Source: Candidatus Dormiibacterota bacterium
GTDB taxonomy: Bacteria > Chloroflexota > Dormibacteria > Dormibacterales > Dormibacteraceae
Length of the DNA: 42,778 nt
Assembly: GCA_955652705.1 (NCBI GenBank)
Contig: CATPBK010000010.1
Coordinates: 1-42,778, forward strand
Reading direction: 5' to 3'
In this document: piece after piece, positions 14,451-21,991 of the stretch
Layout of the letters: every line of letters begins with the position of its first letter
How positions within the stretch are numbered: the first letter of the stretch is position 1
The notes under the pieces: model-generated
The model's input: only the letters and a program-made list of their open reading frames with translations
Databases searched by the model: none
Told to the model about the DNA's origin: nothing
Translations under genes and position numbers: made by a program

Positions 14451-15070
14451 GCGCATGGAGCCGGCGCGCTAGGGGGGCGGGTCCGCGGGAGCATGCGGAC
14501 GAGCGCGTCACCAAGGTGGGCGCCGTCCATCGGCAGACCCGAGGCAGCCTCCAGCCGGCCGCTGAAGTTGAAGAAGGAGATCAAGGCGGTCGCCTGGTAG
14601 ATCCCTCTCTCCTGCCAGCCGGCCTCACGAAGCGCCGCGAAGTCGGCGTCGTCGACTGCGCCGGGAGTTTCGGTCAGCTTCTTCGCGTAGGCGAGCAAGG
14701 CGCGCGTCCTGGAGTCGAGGTCGAAGAGCGGCCACGTGGTAGCGAACTCGTGATCGAGGTGCTCGATCCCGGTGAGGCGGCGCAAGGCCGCCGAGTGCAG
14801 GCCCAGTCAAGGGGCGCCACCGATGAGGCCGTTGACGACGGTCGCGACCATCTCGCGCTGAGTAGTGCTGAGCTCTGAACCGCGGGACATGTGGAGGTGC
14901 TGCAGCAGCCGGCTCATCAGCCAGGCCAGCCGCAGGTCCGCCAGCTGGACCCGCATGATCCCCGGCACGGCCCCGAACCGCCTCCCGACCAGTGCCTCGA
15001 TCAGGCGCGGAAGCCGGCCCGGTACACCCGAAGGGTAGAAACGCCCGGCATTCACCAATTTCAAGTCCAC
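14429..15070 (-). CDS. AhpD-like (carboxymuconolactone decarboxylase family) gene with in-frame TGA: selenoprotein candidate or pseudogene
   Basis: One frame of 214 codons runs from ATG 15070 to TAA 14429 with a single in-frame TGA at 14809-14807. Before it are PGIMRVQLADLRLAWLMSRL and LSTTQREMVATVV; after it are LGLHSAALRRLTG, LLAYAKKLTETPGAV and ALISFFNFSGRLEAA, all typical of peroxidase-related AhpD proteins. The TGA falls on the second cysteine of the family CxxCxxxH site: stop-LGLH matches CxxxH. The first cysteine is Gly here. No frameshift is present on either side. A hairpin (GGCGGC-CTTGC-GCCGCC, 14792-14776) starts 14 nt after the TGA, roughly where a bacterial SECIS would be, though its loop is not a good match. 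The last 30 residues look unrelated to the family. Selenocysteine, a recent nonsense mutation and a base error are all possible. Confidence 0.6.
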
Positions 15071-15122
15071 CCCTGCACATGATTGCCTTCGGCTCGCTGA
15101 ATGTCAAGATTCGAGTGCAGCC

Positions 15123-15740
15123 ATGGACGCGAAAGGTGGAAAAATGCCGCGCCGCTACCGGCTGAAGGCGCGGGCCGAGCGCCAGGACGACAACCGCCGG
15201 AGGATCGTGGAGGCCGCCTACCGCCTCCACCAAACCGTCGGCCCGTCCCGGACGACGACAAGTGCGATCGCCCGGCTGGCGGGAGTGGAGCGGCCGACCG
15301 TCCGGCGCCACTTTCCGGACTTCCTCACGCTCTTCACGGCGTGCAGCCTGCATGGCATGACCATCGACCCACCGCCGGACGCATCCGCTTGGGCTCAGGT
15401 GGCCGACCCGGCGGACCGGCTCTGCCGCGCGCTCGCGGAGCTCTACGGCTCCTACCGCCGCAACCGCGCTGTCTTCGCAGACATGGACAACTTCCGAGAC
15501 GTGCCGGGCCTTGAAGGGTTGTGGGCGGTCATGAACCAGCGCACGGAGTGGCAGCGCGACGTCCTCGCCCAGGGCTGGGACGTCCCCGCCAGCAGGCGGG
15601 CGACCCTGCTGGCGATGCTCACCCACGCGATCGACTTTCTGGCCTGGCGCTCGCTGACCGAGAACCAGGGACTGGACGACGAGGAGGCCGCCCGGCTGAT
15701 GACCGAAATGGTGAGCGGGGTCGCCCGGACCGCGACTTAG
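15123..15740 (+). CDS. TetR/AcrR family transcriptional regulator
   Basis: This regulator of about 200 residues has an N-terminal helix-turn-helix: RRIVEAAYRLHQTVGPSRTTT, then SAIARLAGVERPTVRRHFPD, the usual TetR pattern of helix 1, helices 2-3 and the tyrosine/histidine-Phe end. The C-terminal ligand domain is not specific. Two starts are possible: ATG 15123, and ATG 15144, which has AAAGGTGG 4 nt before it and so has the better ribosome site. It is divergent from the AhpD-like gene, with 52 nt between the starts, and may control it; this is the usual arrangement but is not shown. It converges on the AAA ATPase gene with only 12 nt between them. Confidence 0.9.
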   Translation: MDAKGGKMPRRYRLKARAERQDDNRRRIVEAAYRLHQTVGPSRTTTSAIARLAGVERPTVRRHFPDFLTLFTACSLHGMTIDPPPDASAWAQVADPADRLCRALAELYGSYRRNRAVFADMDNFRDVPGLEGLWAVMNQRTEWQRDVLAQGWDVPASRRATLLAMLTHAIDFLAWRSLTENQGLDDEEAARLMTEMVSGVARTAT

Positions 15741-15752
15741 ACGCGCTCTGGG

Positions 15753-16943
15753 CTAGCGGCGGAGAGTTGGGTAGTGGCGGCGGATGAAGCGGGCGAAATG
15801 GGGCACCGTGAAGTCAAGCTCCGCGTGCCGGGGCCGGTAGACGAGCCCCTTCTTCAATAACCGATCTGTCAGCACTGAGCAGGTCTTCAAGTCACCTCCG
15901 AAAGCGTCAACCACCAGCGCCCAACGGTAAGGTCCCTCGCCGAGCCAAGCCATCGCCCGCATCAGCTTCCGCTCGGTCTCGGTCGCCCGCTCGGCTCGGA
16001 CGGCGAAGAAACCCTGGTCCAACGCCGCCTCCACCTCCACGCCCGCCACCCGTACGTCCTCCAGCGTGAAGTCCGGGCCCGGCGCGATGTCCCAGACCTT
16101 GCTACCCCACTCCTGCAGGAAGTACGGATAGCGGCCGGACGCCTCGAGGATCGCTTGCAGCGCGTCCGGCTCGAAGTCGGCGCCGAGCCGGCTGGCAGGT
16201 AGCTCGATCGCCTCCGCGGCGGCCTCTGCGGGCAGAGCCTCCAGGCGCACGAAGCGGAACAGGCGCTCGGCGTAGGACTGGGCCTCGGCCGCCAGCCTCG
16301 GCAGCTGGGGCAGCCCAGCCGCCACCACGATGACCGGCATCGACTTCTGGTTCACGCGGTGGAGGGCCATGATCAGGGCCGAGAGGTCGTCGGCCGAAAG
16401 GTTCTGGACCTCGTCCAGGAAGAGCGCGACACCCGTCTGGTGAGCCCTGGCGACGACCCCCAGCTCGATGAAGAGATCGGCCAGGTCCTCGCTCAGGTCG
16501 CCCGAGTCGGCCTTGCCCGGAACCGGCTCGATCCCGACACTCCACTCCATGCCGGCCACGTCCTTCACCCGGGCCACCAGGCTGAAGGACTTGAGCACTC
16601 CGAGCGCCGCCTGGGCGGCGGCCTTCAGCTGCTCGCGGCGGCTCATCGCCAGCAGCACCTTCCGGCAGATTTCCGTGGTGGTGGTGCGGAAGGTCGTCGC
16701 GTCGGGCGGGATCTCGCGGAAGTTGGTGAAGAAATCGGAGTCGCCGGCCAGGCGGTCGAACTCGTTCAAAAGGACTGTCTTGCCGACGCCGCGGAGACCG
16801 GTGATGAGCATGCTGCGCTCGGGCGCCGCCCGCCGGGCCTTGGCCAGCAGGACCTCGAAGTCTTCGATCTCGCGGCGGCGGCCCGCTAGCTCCGGCGGCC
16901 TGGTGCCGGCCCCAGGCGCATACGGATTCTGGAAGCGGTTCAT
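15753..16943 (-). CDS. AAA ATPase of the Orc1/Cdc6-STAND type
   Basis: This 396-residue protein has a Walker A GLRGVGKT at residues 49-56, a Walker B VALFLDEVQ near 168, and a C-terminal winged-helix region ending in a basic HFARFIRRHYPTLRR tail. The N-terminus NPYAPGAGTRPPELAGRRREI is typical of a group of bacterial AAA proteins described only as ATP-binding proteins. Partner proteins or substrates are unknown; related ATPases sense DNA or act as defence or signalling switches. It is transcribed from a divergent spacer with a four-half-site operator that covers its -35 (16984-16979), so it is probably repressed under most conditions. Confidence 0.85.
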   Translation of the reverse strand: MNRFQNPYAPGAGTRPPELAGRRREIEDFEVLLAKARRAAPERSMLITGLRGVGKTVLLNEFDRLAGDSDFFTNFREIPPDATTFRTTTTEICRKVLLAMSRREQLKAAAQAALGVLKSFSLVARVKDVAGMEWSVGIEPVPGKADSGDLSEDLADLFIELGVVARAHQTGVALFLDEVQNLSADDLSALIMALHRVNQKSMPVIVVAAGLPQLPRLAAEAQSYAERLFRFVRLEALPAEAAAEAIELPASRLGADFEPDALQAILEASGRYPYFLQEWGSKVWDIAPGPDFTLEDVRVAGVEVEAALDQGFFAVRAERATETERKLMRAMAWLGEGPYRWALVVDAFGGDLKTCSVLTDRLLKKGLVYRPRHAELDFTVPHFARFIRRHYPTLRR

Positions 16944-16954
16944 CGGCGAGTTCC

Positions 16955-16984
16955 AGTCTAGCCATTTCTAACAAGATCTAACAA
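16955..16984 (-). promoter_or_regulatory. Promoter of the AAA ATPase gene
   Basis: On the minus strand TTGTTA (16984-16979) and TAGACT (16960-16955) are separated by 18 nt. The ATG is 11 nt beyond the -10, leaving a leader of only a few nucleotides. The -35 lies inside an operator half-site. Confidence 0.5.
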
Positions 16985-17005
16985 AGTTTGTTAGACATCG
17001 TTAGA
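16967..17005. promoter_or_regulatory. Symmetric four-half-site operator
   Basis: TCTAACA at 16967-16973 and TCTAACAAA at 16977-16985 are mirrored by TTTGTTAGA at 16987-16995 and GTTAGA at 17000-17005. The centre is base 16986. Half-sites on each arm are 10 bp apart, one helical turn, so all four face the same side of the DNA. It lies between the AAA ATPase gene and the thioesterase gene and could control both. The bound regulator is not identified. Confidence 0.75.
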
Positions 17006-17033
17006 GTTCGCTTTCTGTGACACTTCGGACCGC

Positions 17034-17483
17034 ATGGCCGACGACTTCCTGGAGATGCTGAACAGCGCCCCGGGCGGCTGGGTGAAGCAGATGGGGCTCG
17101 TCTTCAAAGAGGCCAGCGGGGACCGGGTGGTCGCCGAGCTCGAGATCGACGAGAGGCACTGGCAGGGCTACGGGATCGTCCACGGCGGCGTCTACGCCGG
17201 CACCGTCGAGACCCTCGCCTCTGTGGGCGCGCACCTTTTCGCCTCTCGCGAAGGCCGTGCGGTGGCGGGCCTCGAGAACCATACGAGCTTCATCCGCGCC
17301 ATCCGGCAGGGCCACCTGACCGCTGTGGCCACGCCGCTTACGCGGGGCCGGCGGAGCCAGGTCTGGCAGTGCGACATCACGAATGAGGCGGGCAAGCTGG
17401 TGGCAACCGGCCGGGTCCGCCTGCACAGCTTCGAGCCGGGCGAGGAGATCGCCGGCGAAGGGCCGCGGATGTCCCGCGGCTAG
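17034..17483 (+). CDS. PaaI-type hotdog thioesterase
   Basis: This 149-residue acyl-CoA thioesterase-like protein has a single hotdog fold. The signature YGIVHGGVYAGTVETLASVGA is at about residues 46-66, where the HGG turn and the following helix form the active site, with Glu60 as a candidate catalytic residue. GLENHTSFIRAIRQGHL and the strand SQVWQCDITNEAGKLVATGRV complete the fold. The substrate is unknown; PaaI relatives hydrolyse aromatic or medium-chain acyl-CoAs. It is divergent from the AAA ATPase gene across the operator, and convergent with the next gene, which ends 6 nt away. Confidence 0.9.
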   Translation: MADDFLEMLNSAPGGWVKQMGLVFKEASGDRVVAELEIDERHWQGYGIVHGGVYAGTVETLASVGAHLFASREGRAVAGLENHTSFIRAIRQGHLTAVATPLTRGRRSQVWQCDITNEAGKLVATGRVRLHSFEPGEEIAGEGPRMSRG

Positions 17484-17489
17484 CGCCCT

Positions 17490-19034
17490 TCAGTGGGCCG
17501 TCACGTAGCCGAAGATGATCTGGTCGATCAACCTCTCCACGGGCGCCAGGTCGTCGGTGTAGACCTGCCCGTGGTAGGGCGAGGGCCGCAGTTTGCCCTC
17601 GCCGAGCGCGCTCTCCCCCACCTGCCGCACGAGCGGCTCCTGGGCGAGCGCCAGGTTGTGCTCGACGTCGGCCGTGGTTACCGGCTCGGTGGATCCGTAG
17701 ACCACCGTGTTGCTGAAGGAGGGCACGTCGACCAGGTGGATCGACGGGAAGACGGCGCCCATGGTGCTCGAGATCGCCGCGACCAGCCGGTAGTCCGAGG
17801 CGCGGCCTGGCACGGGCGGCGCGCGCCCCGCGTTGACCACCGCCACTCCGCCAGGCTTCAGGTGCGACTTCACCAGTTCGAAGAACTCGCGCGTCGTCAG
17901 ATGAAACGGGATGTAAGGCTGGCGGTAGGCATCCATGATGATCACGTCGTACTTGCCGCGGTCGGTCGCCAGCCAGTAGCGGCCGTCCTGGATGACGACG
18001 TTGACGTCGGAGTCGCCGAGGTGGAAGTAGCGATAGGCGACGTCCCGGATGTCCGGGTCGATCTCCACCCCGGTCAGGGCCAGCGAACGCCCGTAAGTCG
18101 CCGAGTACTGGCGGGCGGAGGTGCCGCCGGCGAGGCCGATGATGGCGACGTCCCGGGGCTTCACCTCGGCGCTGGCCGCCCGGCGGAACTGGTCGGCGAT
18201 CAGGAAGTAATCCCAGGGCCCGCCGGTGGTCAGGCTGCCGCTGTCGTAGATGGAGTGGATGGCCTCGCCCTCGTTGAGGAGGAGGTCGGTCCGCGGCCCG
18301 TCCTGGACGACCTGAATGTAGTGATACGCCGACTCCTTCTCGTAGAGCAGCCGCCCCGTCTGCGGCGGTTTGATGCCTGAGGGGAGCAGCACCCAGGCCA
18401 GGATCACCGCCAGCCCGAACACGGCGTAGACGCGACGCCGCGGCCAGAGCCCGGCCACCGACAGCAGAAGCAAAGCCAGGCTGAACCCGATCAGCGTGGG
18501 TCGAGTCCCGTACGTGGGGATGAACCAGAAGACTGGGAGAAAGGTGCCGAGGATGCTGCCCGCGGTGCTCAGGGCGTAGACGGCCCCGGCCGTATTGCCG
18601 CCGGTGTCGACGCCTTTCAGCAGCAGGCGGATGGCAAAGGGCGACACGCAGCCGAGCAGGATGACCGGCACCGCGAAAAGTGCGATGACCGCGATCAAGG
18701 TCCCCACCACCAGGCCCGCCGAGAGCGTCGCGAAGCCCTGCTGCGACAGCAACAGAATTGGGTACGAGGCAAGCGGGATGAGGCCGATCCAGAGTGCGGC
18801 AACGGCGGTCAGCTGGAAGAGCAGCTCCTCGCGTGGGAAGCGGTCGGCGAGCCGGCCGCCGATGACGTAGCCGGCGCTCAGGTAGACGAGGATCAGGCCG
18901 ATCAAGATCCCCCAGACGTACAGGCTGGTCCCGAAATAGGGCGCCAGGAGCCGGGCGGCGCCGAACTCGACGCCCAGCGAGACCATCCCCGAAAGAAAGA
19001 CGAGCGGCAGCAGCAGGCGCCGGGAGCGCGTCAC
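17490..19034 (-). CDS. Membrane-bound spermidine synthase-like protein
   Basis: This 514-residue protein joins an N-terminal membrane domain (about seven helices up to residue 240) to a C-terminal aminopropyltransferase-like Rossmann domain. In the latter IIGLAGGTSARQYSATYG is the nucleotide loop, TGVEIDPDI carries the acidic residue that binds the adenosine ribose, DVIIMDAYRQPYIPFHL holds the catalytic-loop Asp, and YTDDLAPVERL is the terminal family block. The glycine loop is a variant of the usual GGGxG. Such fusions are common, but polyamine synthesis is rarely proved for them. No speD or other polyamine gene is nearby. Function beyond the fold is uncertain. Confidence 0.88.
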   Translation of the reverse strand: MTRSRRLLLPLVFLSGMVSLGVEFGAARLLAPYFGTSLYVWGILIGLILVYLSAGYVIGGRLADRFPREELLFQLTAVAALWIGLIPLASYPILLLSQQGFATLSAGLVVGTLIAVIALFAVPVILLGCVSPFAIRLLLKGVDTGGNTAGAVYALSTAGSILGTFLPVFWFIPTYGTRPTLIGFSLALLLLSVAGLWPRRRVYAVFGLAVILAWVLLPSGIKPPQTGRLLYEKESAYHYIQVVQDGPRTDLLLNEGEAIHSIYDSGSLTTGGPWDYFLIADQFRRAASAEVKPRDVAIIGLAGGTSARQYSATYGRSLALTGVEIDPDIRDVAYRYFHLGDSDVNVVIQDGRYWLATDRGKYDVIIMDAYRQPYIPFHLTTREFFELVKSHLKPGGVAVVNAGRAPPVPGRASDYRLVAAISSTMGAVFPSIHLVDVPSFSNTVVYGSTEPVTTADVEHNLALAQEPLVRQVGESALGEGKLRPSPYHGQVYTDDLAPVERLIDQIIFGYVTAH

Positions 19035-19048
19035 GGATGGAGACTGTA

Positions 19049-19252
19049 GAGGGTGCCCGGGCGGGAATCGTCCAGCAGATCGCGGCAGGCTTCCCCAGGC
19101 GGGGGAAGCCGGTCAGGGCGTCGAGGCGAAGGAAAGGGTGGCGCCAGGAGGAGCGCATCCGGAGATGCGTGACGACGCCCGCCGGGCCCCTTGACACCCG
19201 CATCGGCGTCCTGAGCCGATGAGATGCCGACGAGTCCCGCCCTGGCACCCTC
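19049..19252 (+). repeat. Dispersed cruciform-like element, copy A
   Basis: The ends are an 18-bp inverted repeat with one mismatch: 19049-19066 (GAGGGTGCC, then GGGCGGGA) against 19235-19252. The central hairpin is CGCATC-CGGA-GATGCG (19154-19169). About 90 nt around it align with copy B at 40783-40998 (shared AGGGTGGCGCCAG, TGCGTGACGACGC, GACACC). It lies between two minus-strand genes and ends 15 nt before the start codon at 19034. Confidence 0.75.
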
Positions 19253-19280
19253 AGGCTCCGCCTCCGGGCCCCGTCGCGCT

Positions 19281-19709
19281 TTAGGGGAAGTAGGGGTCGG
19301 GCTTGCCCGTCTCTGCGTACTTCTTCAACCGCCCGACGACCTGGGCCCACGTGTAGTTGATGGAGGCCAGCTTCTCCTGGGGAACCGCCTCGGCCCAGCC
19401 GGCGTGCGCAAACCTGACCTCCGTGGCACCGCCATCTTTGGCGTCGATGTCCCAGGTCACAGTCGTCCCCGGCCAGTCCGGCCAATCGCTAAGCGCCGTC
19501 CAGACGACTCGCCGCCCTGGCTTCAGCTCCTCGATGCGCATCTGCATTTTGGGCCCGCCAAATCCGAACTCGGCGATCGATCCGACCTCCGGTTTCGCCT
19601 TGCTGTCAGCCGTCCAGAAAGCGGCCAGGCCAGGGCCGCTCGCGATCGCCTCGTAGATCTTCTCCGGGTCGGCCTGGATCTCCACGCTGTGCATCAAAGG
19701 TGCCGCCAT
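19281..19709 (-). CDS. SRPBCC/AHSA1 family protein
   Basis: This 142-residue START-like protein shows the AHSA1 pattern: HSVEIQADPEKIYEAIA at the start, FWTADSKAKPEVG, a beta region with RRVVWTALSDWP, the strand TVTWDIDAKDGGATEV, and a C-terminal helix WAQVVGRLKKYAETG. These proteins have a hydrophobic cavity; ligands are mostly unknown. It has a clear ribosome site (AAGGAGA, 9 nt before the ATG), unlike the divergent ArsR gene, which looks leaderless. The ArsR repressor 55 nt away probably controls it, since ArsR/AHSA1 pairs are common. Confidence 0.88.
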   Translation of the reverse strand: MAAPLMHSVEIQADPEKIYEAIASGPGLAAFWTADSKAKPEVGSIAEFGFGGPKMQMRIEELKPGRRVVWTALSDWPDWPGTTVTWDIDAKDGGATEVRFAHAGWAEAVPQEKLASINYTWAQVVGRLKKYAETGKPDPYFP

Positions 19710-19730
19710 TCCAAACTATCTCCTTAAGCC

Positions 19731-19758
19731 TTTACTAAATTAAGGGATATCTTAGACT
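19731..19758 (+). promoter_or_regulatory. Promoter of the ArsR gene, probably leaderless
   Basis: TTTACT (19731-19736) and TAGACT (19753-19758) are 16 nt apart, and the ATG at 19765 begins 6 nt after the -10 box. There is no ribosome site. The AT-rich spacer also serves the divergent AHSA1 gene. Confidence 0.6.
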
Positions 19759-19764
19759 ACGCGG

Positions 19765-20079
19765 ATGTCTGACACCATCGCGGCTCTGGCCAGTCCGACG
19801 CGGCGGGAGATCCTGCGCCTGATCTGGGACGCTGAGAAGTCGGCCGGCGAGATCGCCTCCACCTTCGACGTCAGCTGGCCGGCGATCTCTCAGAACCTCC
19901 GCGTGTTGCGAGAGTCCGGCCTCGTGCGGGAGCGCAGGTCCGGCACTCGGCGGCTCTATCAGGCCGATCGGGAGGCGCTCCAGCCCCTCGAGGCATTCCT
20001 TCTCCAGATGTGGGAACAGAGTTTGGACCGGCTCGGGCGCCTGGCCGAAGCCGAGGAGGGCAAGTCATCGAGAGGCTGA
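19765..20079 (+). CDS. ArsR family transcriptional repressor
   Basis: This 104-residue winged-helix protein has the usual ArsR start MSDTIAALASPTRREILRLI, then SAGEIASTFDVSWPAISQNLRVLRESGLVRERRSG for the helix-turn-helix and wing. There is no ELCVCDL-type metal box and no obvious cysteine pair, so it belongs to the ArsR group that pairs with AHSA1 proteins rather than a metal sensor. It overlaps the next AHSA1 gene. A second AHSA1 gene lies divergently upstream; both are likely targets. Confidence 0.92.
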   Translation: MSDTIAALASPTRREILRLIWDAEKSAGEIASTFDVSWPAISQNLRVLRESGLVRERRSGTRRLYQADREALQPLEAFLLQMWEQSLDRLGRLAEAEEGKSSRG

Positions 20080-20489
20080 TTCCCGGCGAGGGACAGATCG
20101 AAGTCGAGCGGCGGATCGCCGCGGCGCCAGAAACGGTTTTCTCGTACCTGGTCGACCCGACCAAGTTCGTGACCTGGATGGGGATCGGCGCGGAGCTGGA
20201 CCCCCGGCCGGGCGGCCACTTTCGCCTCCACGTCGAGGGCGACAACGTTGCGATCGGCGAGTACCTCGAGGTCGACCCGCCCAACCGCTTGCTCTTCACC
20301 TGGGGATGGGACCGACATCCGACTTTGCCGCCGGGCTCGACCACCGTCGAGATCAGCCTGGTCGCGGATGGTCCCGGGACGATCCTCAGGCTGCGCCACA
20401 AGGGGTTCCCGACCGAGGCGGACCGCCGGCGGCATTCCGATGGGTGGGATGTCTACCTCGGCAATCTCAGCCAGCGCTTGTCCAGCTAG
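20010..20489 (+). CDS. SRPBCC/AHSA1 family protein
   Basis: The conserved domain starts at EVERRIAAAPETVFSYLVDP and runs through WMGIGAELDPRPGGHFRLHV, the GEYLEVDPPNRLLFTWGW segment and a C-terminal helix GWDVYLGNLSQRL, giving a standard AHSA1 fold. The GTG at 20010 is the only common start codon in frame before the domain, and gives a 70-nt overlap with arsR. A better position near 20068 (after GAGGAGGG) has only non-standard codons (ATC, CTG), so the true N-terminus is uncertain by about 20 residues. Its ligand is unknown. Confidence 0.85.
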   Translation: MGTEFGPARAPGRSRGGQVIERLIPGEGQIEVERRIAAAPETVFSYLVDPTKFVTWMGIGAELDPRPGGHFRLHVEGDNVAIGEYLEVDPPNRLLFTWGWDRHPTLPPGSTTVEISLVADGPGTILRLRHKGFPTEADRRRHSDGWDVYLGNLSQRLSS

Positions 20490-20508
20490 CCCGAAGGCGC
20501 CGGCGGCC

Positions 20509-21174
20509 TCACAAAGGCAGGATCGAGGCGGTGATGCCCCGGTCGCGAACTTCGAGAAGCCCGACCGTGGGCGCCGGCCAGCGCCGCCGCCGGCGCATGA
20601 CCTGGAGCCAGGACCATTCGAACCACCCGGGACGGCCCTCGAGACGGGCTCGAGCTGCCTCCGGGGTCACCTGGTAGACGGCGCCCGGGTTGAAGACCAG
20701 AGTCTTCCCGATTCGGCGCACGTCGGCCGCGTGCGTGTGGCCGTAGACGACCACGTCGGCGTCGGGGAACCGGCGCACCAGCCAGGCCCGGATGCCAACC
20801 GTGGGCCAGATGTGGCCGAGCGAGACGGTGCCGACGAAAGTCGCCGGCTCCTCGATCGCGCGCGCCCGGTTGCCGTGCACGAGGCCGATCCGCCGGCCGG
20901 CCACCTCCACGACGCGGGACGCGGGCAGGTCGAGGCCCCGGTCATGGTCGCCGCGGACCGCCTCGACCGGCGCGATCCGCGCCAGCTCAGCGAGCGTGTC
21001 TTCGCCGCCGGGGCCCCCGATGTCACCGGCGTGCAGAATCAGCTCGACTCCCGCCAGCACTTTCGGAAGTTGGGCAGGCAGCCGGTCGATGAACTCGGGG
21101 CAGTGGGTGTCGGCCACGACACCGATCCGGACGGTACTCAGTCGGTCAAGAGTAGCCGCGCGGAGCTCCTCCAC
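20509..21174 (-). CDS. MJ0936/YfcE-type metallophosphoesterase
   Basis: This calcineurin-fold phosphodiesterase of about 221 residues carries metal ligands in order: VVADTHC (Asp, His), ILHAGDIGG (Asp), AVRGDHD in place of the usual GNCD/GNHD, VHGN, and YGHTHAADV (His pair). The NPGAVYQ block after the last ligand is typical of the YfcE group. GTG 21174 is the most likely start; the frame is open to 21351 but the extra codons overlap the divergent gene and are low-complexity. A promoter lies just before the GTG, so the exact start may be slightly further in. The natural substrate is unknown. Confidence 0.88.
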   Translation of the reverse strand: MEELRAATLDRLSTVRIGVVADTHCPEFIDRLPAQLPKVLAGVELILHAGDIGGPGGEDTLAELARIAPVEAVRGDHDRGLDLPASRVVEVAGRRIGLVHGNRARAIEEPATFVGTVSLGHIWPTVGIRAWLVRRFPDADVVVYGHTHAADVRRIGKTLVFNPGAVYQVTPEAARARLEGRPGWFEWSWLQVMRRRRRWPAPTVGLLEVRDRGITASILPL

Positions 21175-21177
21175 TCT

Positions 21178-21207
21178 TTTATAATCTCTGACTTGACAAA
21201 ATGACAA
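21178..21207 (-). promoter_or_regulatory. Promoter of the phosphoesterase gene
   Basis: On the minus strand TTGTCA (21207-21202) and TATAAA (21183-21178) are separated by 18 nt. The overlapping plus strand has TTGACA (21193-21198) and TACTTT (21219-21224), which may serve the divergent DUF4097 gene at 21230, although their spacing of 20 nt is long. Confidence 0.5.
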
Positions 21208-21229
21208 CCAATAGTTTCTACTTTGATCT

Positions 21230-21991
21230 ATGAAAGACGCGAAGCGAGAAATTCTGCTCAAGGTTTCCCGCGGCCAGCTGACCCCGGAAGCGGCTGCCGC
21301 CGAGCTCGAACAGATTGAATCCCCGGAGCCAGAGCCAGAGCCTGAACACACGGCGAGCCGTTCCGCGACCGATCTGGAGCGGGTCCGGATCGTAGCCCGG
21401 ATGGGCAGCGTGAAGGTTTATGGAGACAGCACCGTCCGGGAGGCGGTCGCGGAGGGGCCCCACCGTGCGCACAGGGAAGGAGGCACCCTCGTCATCGAGG
21501 CCGGCGACGAGACCGCTGATGGTTTCACGTTCGGCCGCGGCCGGGTGCGTTTCGGGATCGACGAGGAGCGCCGGCTGCAGGTCCGGATGAACCCGGCGCT
21601 GCGCCTTGACGCTGAGCTCTCTGCTGGCTCCTTGAGAATCGAAGGGATTGGCGGTCCCATCCGAGCCGAAATCCAGGCCGGTTCGGCCAGGATCGATGGC
21701 TTCAACGCCCCCCTCGAGCTTGATGTCCGCGCCGGCTCTGTAAACGCTTGGGGCCGACTTGACGAGGGCGCGTCGAGGGTCCGCTGCCAGGCCGGGAGCG
21801 TGAACATCAACCTGCGTCATGGCTCGAGCGTCCGGGTGAGGGCGAGAACCTCCCACGGCAGGGTGCGATTGCCGGACGGCAGGTCCAGTGTCGGGATCGG
21901 CGGTGGCCGCCAGGAGGCCGTCGTCGGGAGTGGTCGGGGAACCCTCGACATCGAGTCCGAGATGGGCTCGGTCAACGTGCGCGAGGATTGA
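21230..21991 (+). CDS. DUF4097-type beta-helix protein with SHOCT-like N-terminus
   Basis: This 253-residue protein begins with a short helical hairpin EILLKVSRGQLTPEAAAAEL (SHOCT-like), then an acidic Pro-Glu linker, then a repetitive beta domain. The repeat unit is visible as LDAELSAGSLRIEGIGG, IRAEIQAGSARIDGFNA, LELDVRAGSVNAWGRL and VRCQAGSVNINLRHG, as in the DUF4097/YvlB family, where strands stack into a solenoid. No signal peptide or membrane helix is present. Function is unknown; relatives are linked to envelope stress. It is coupled to the DUF2089 gene by a TTGA overlap. No ribosome site precedes the ATG. Confidence 0.8.
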   Translation: MKDAKREILLKVSRGQLTPEAAAAELEQIESPEPEPEPEHTASRSATDLERVRIVARMGSVKVYGDSTVREAVAEGPHRAHREGGTLVIEAGDETADGFTFGRGRVRFGIDEERRLQVRMNPALRLDAELSAGSLRIEGIGGPIRAEIQAGSARIDGFNAPLELDVRAGSVNAWGRLDEGASRVRCQAGSVNINLRHGSSVRVRARTSHGRVRLPDGRSSVGIGGGRQEAVVGSGRGTLDIESEMGSVNVRED

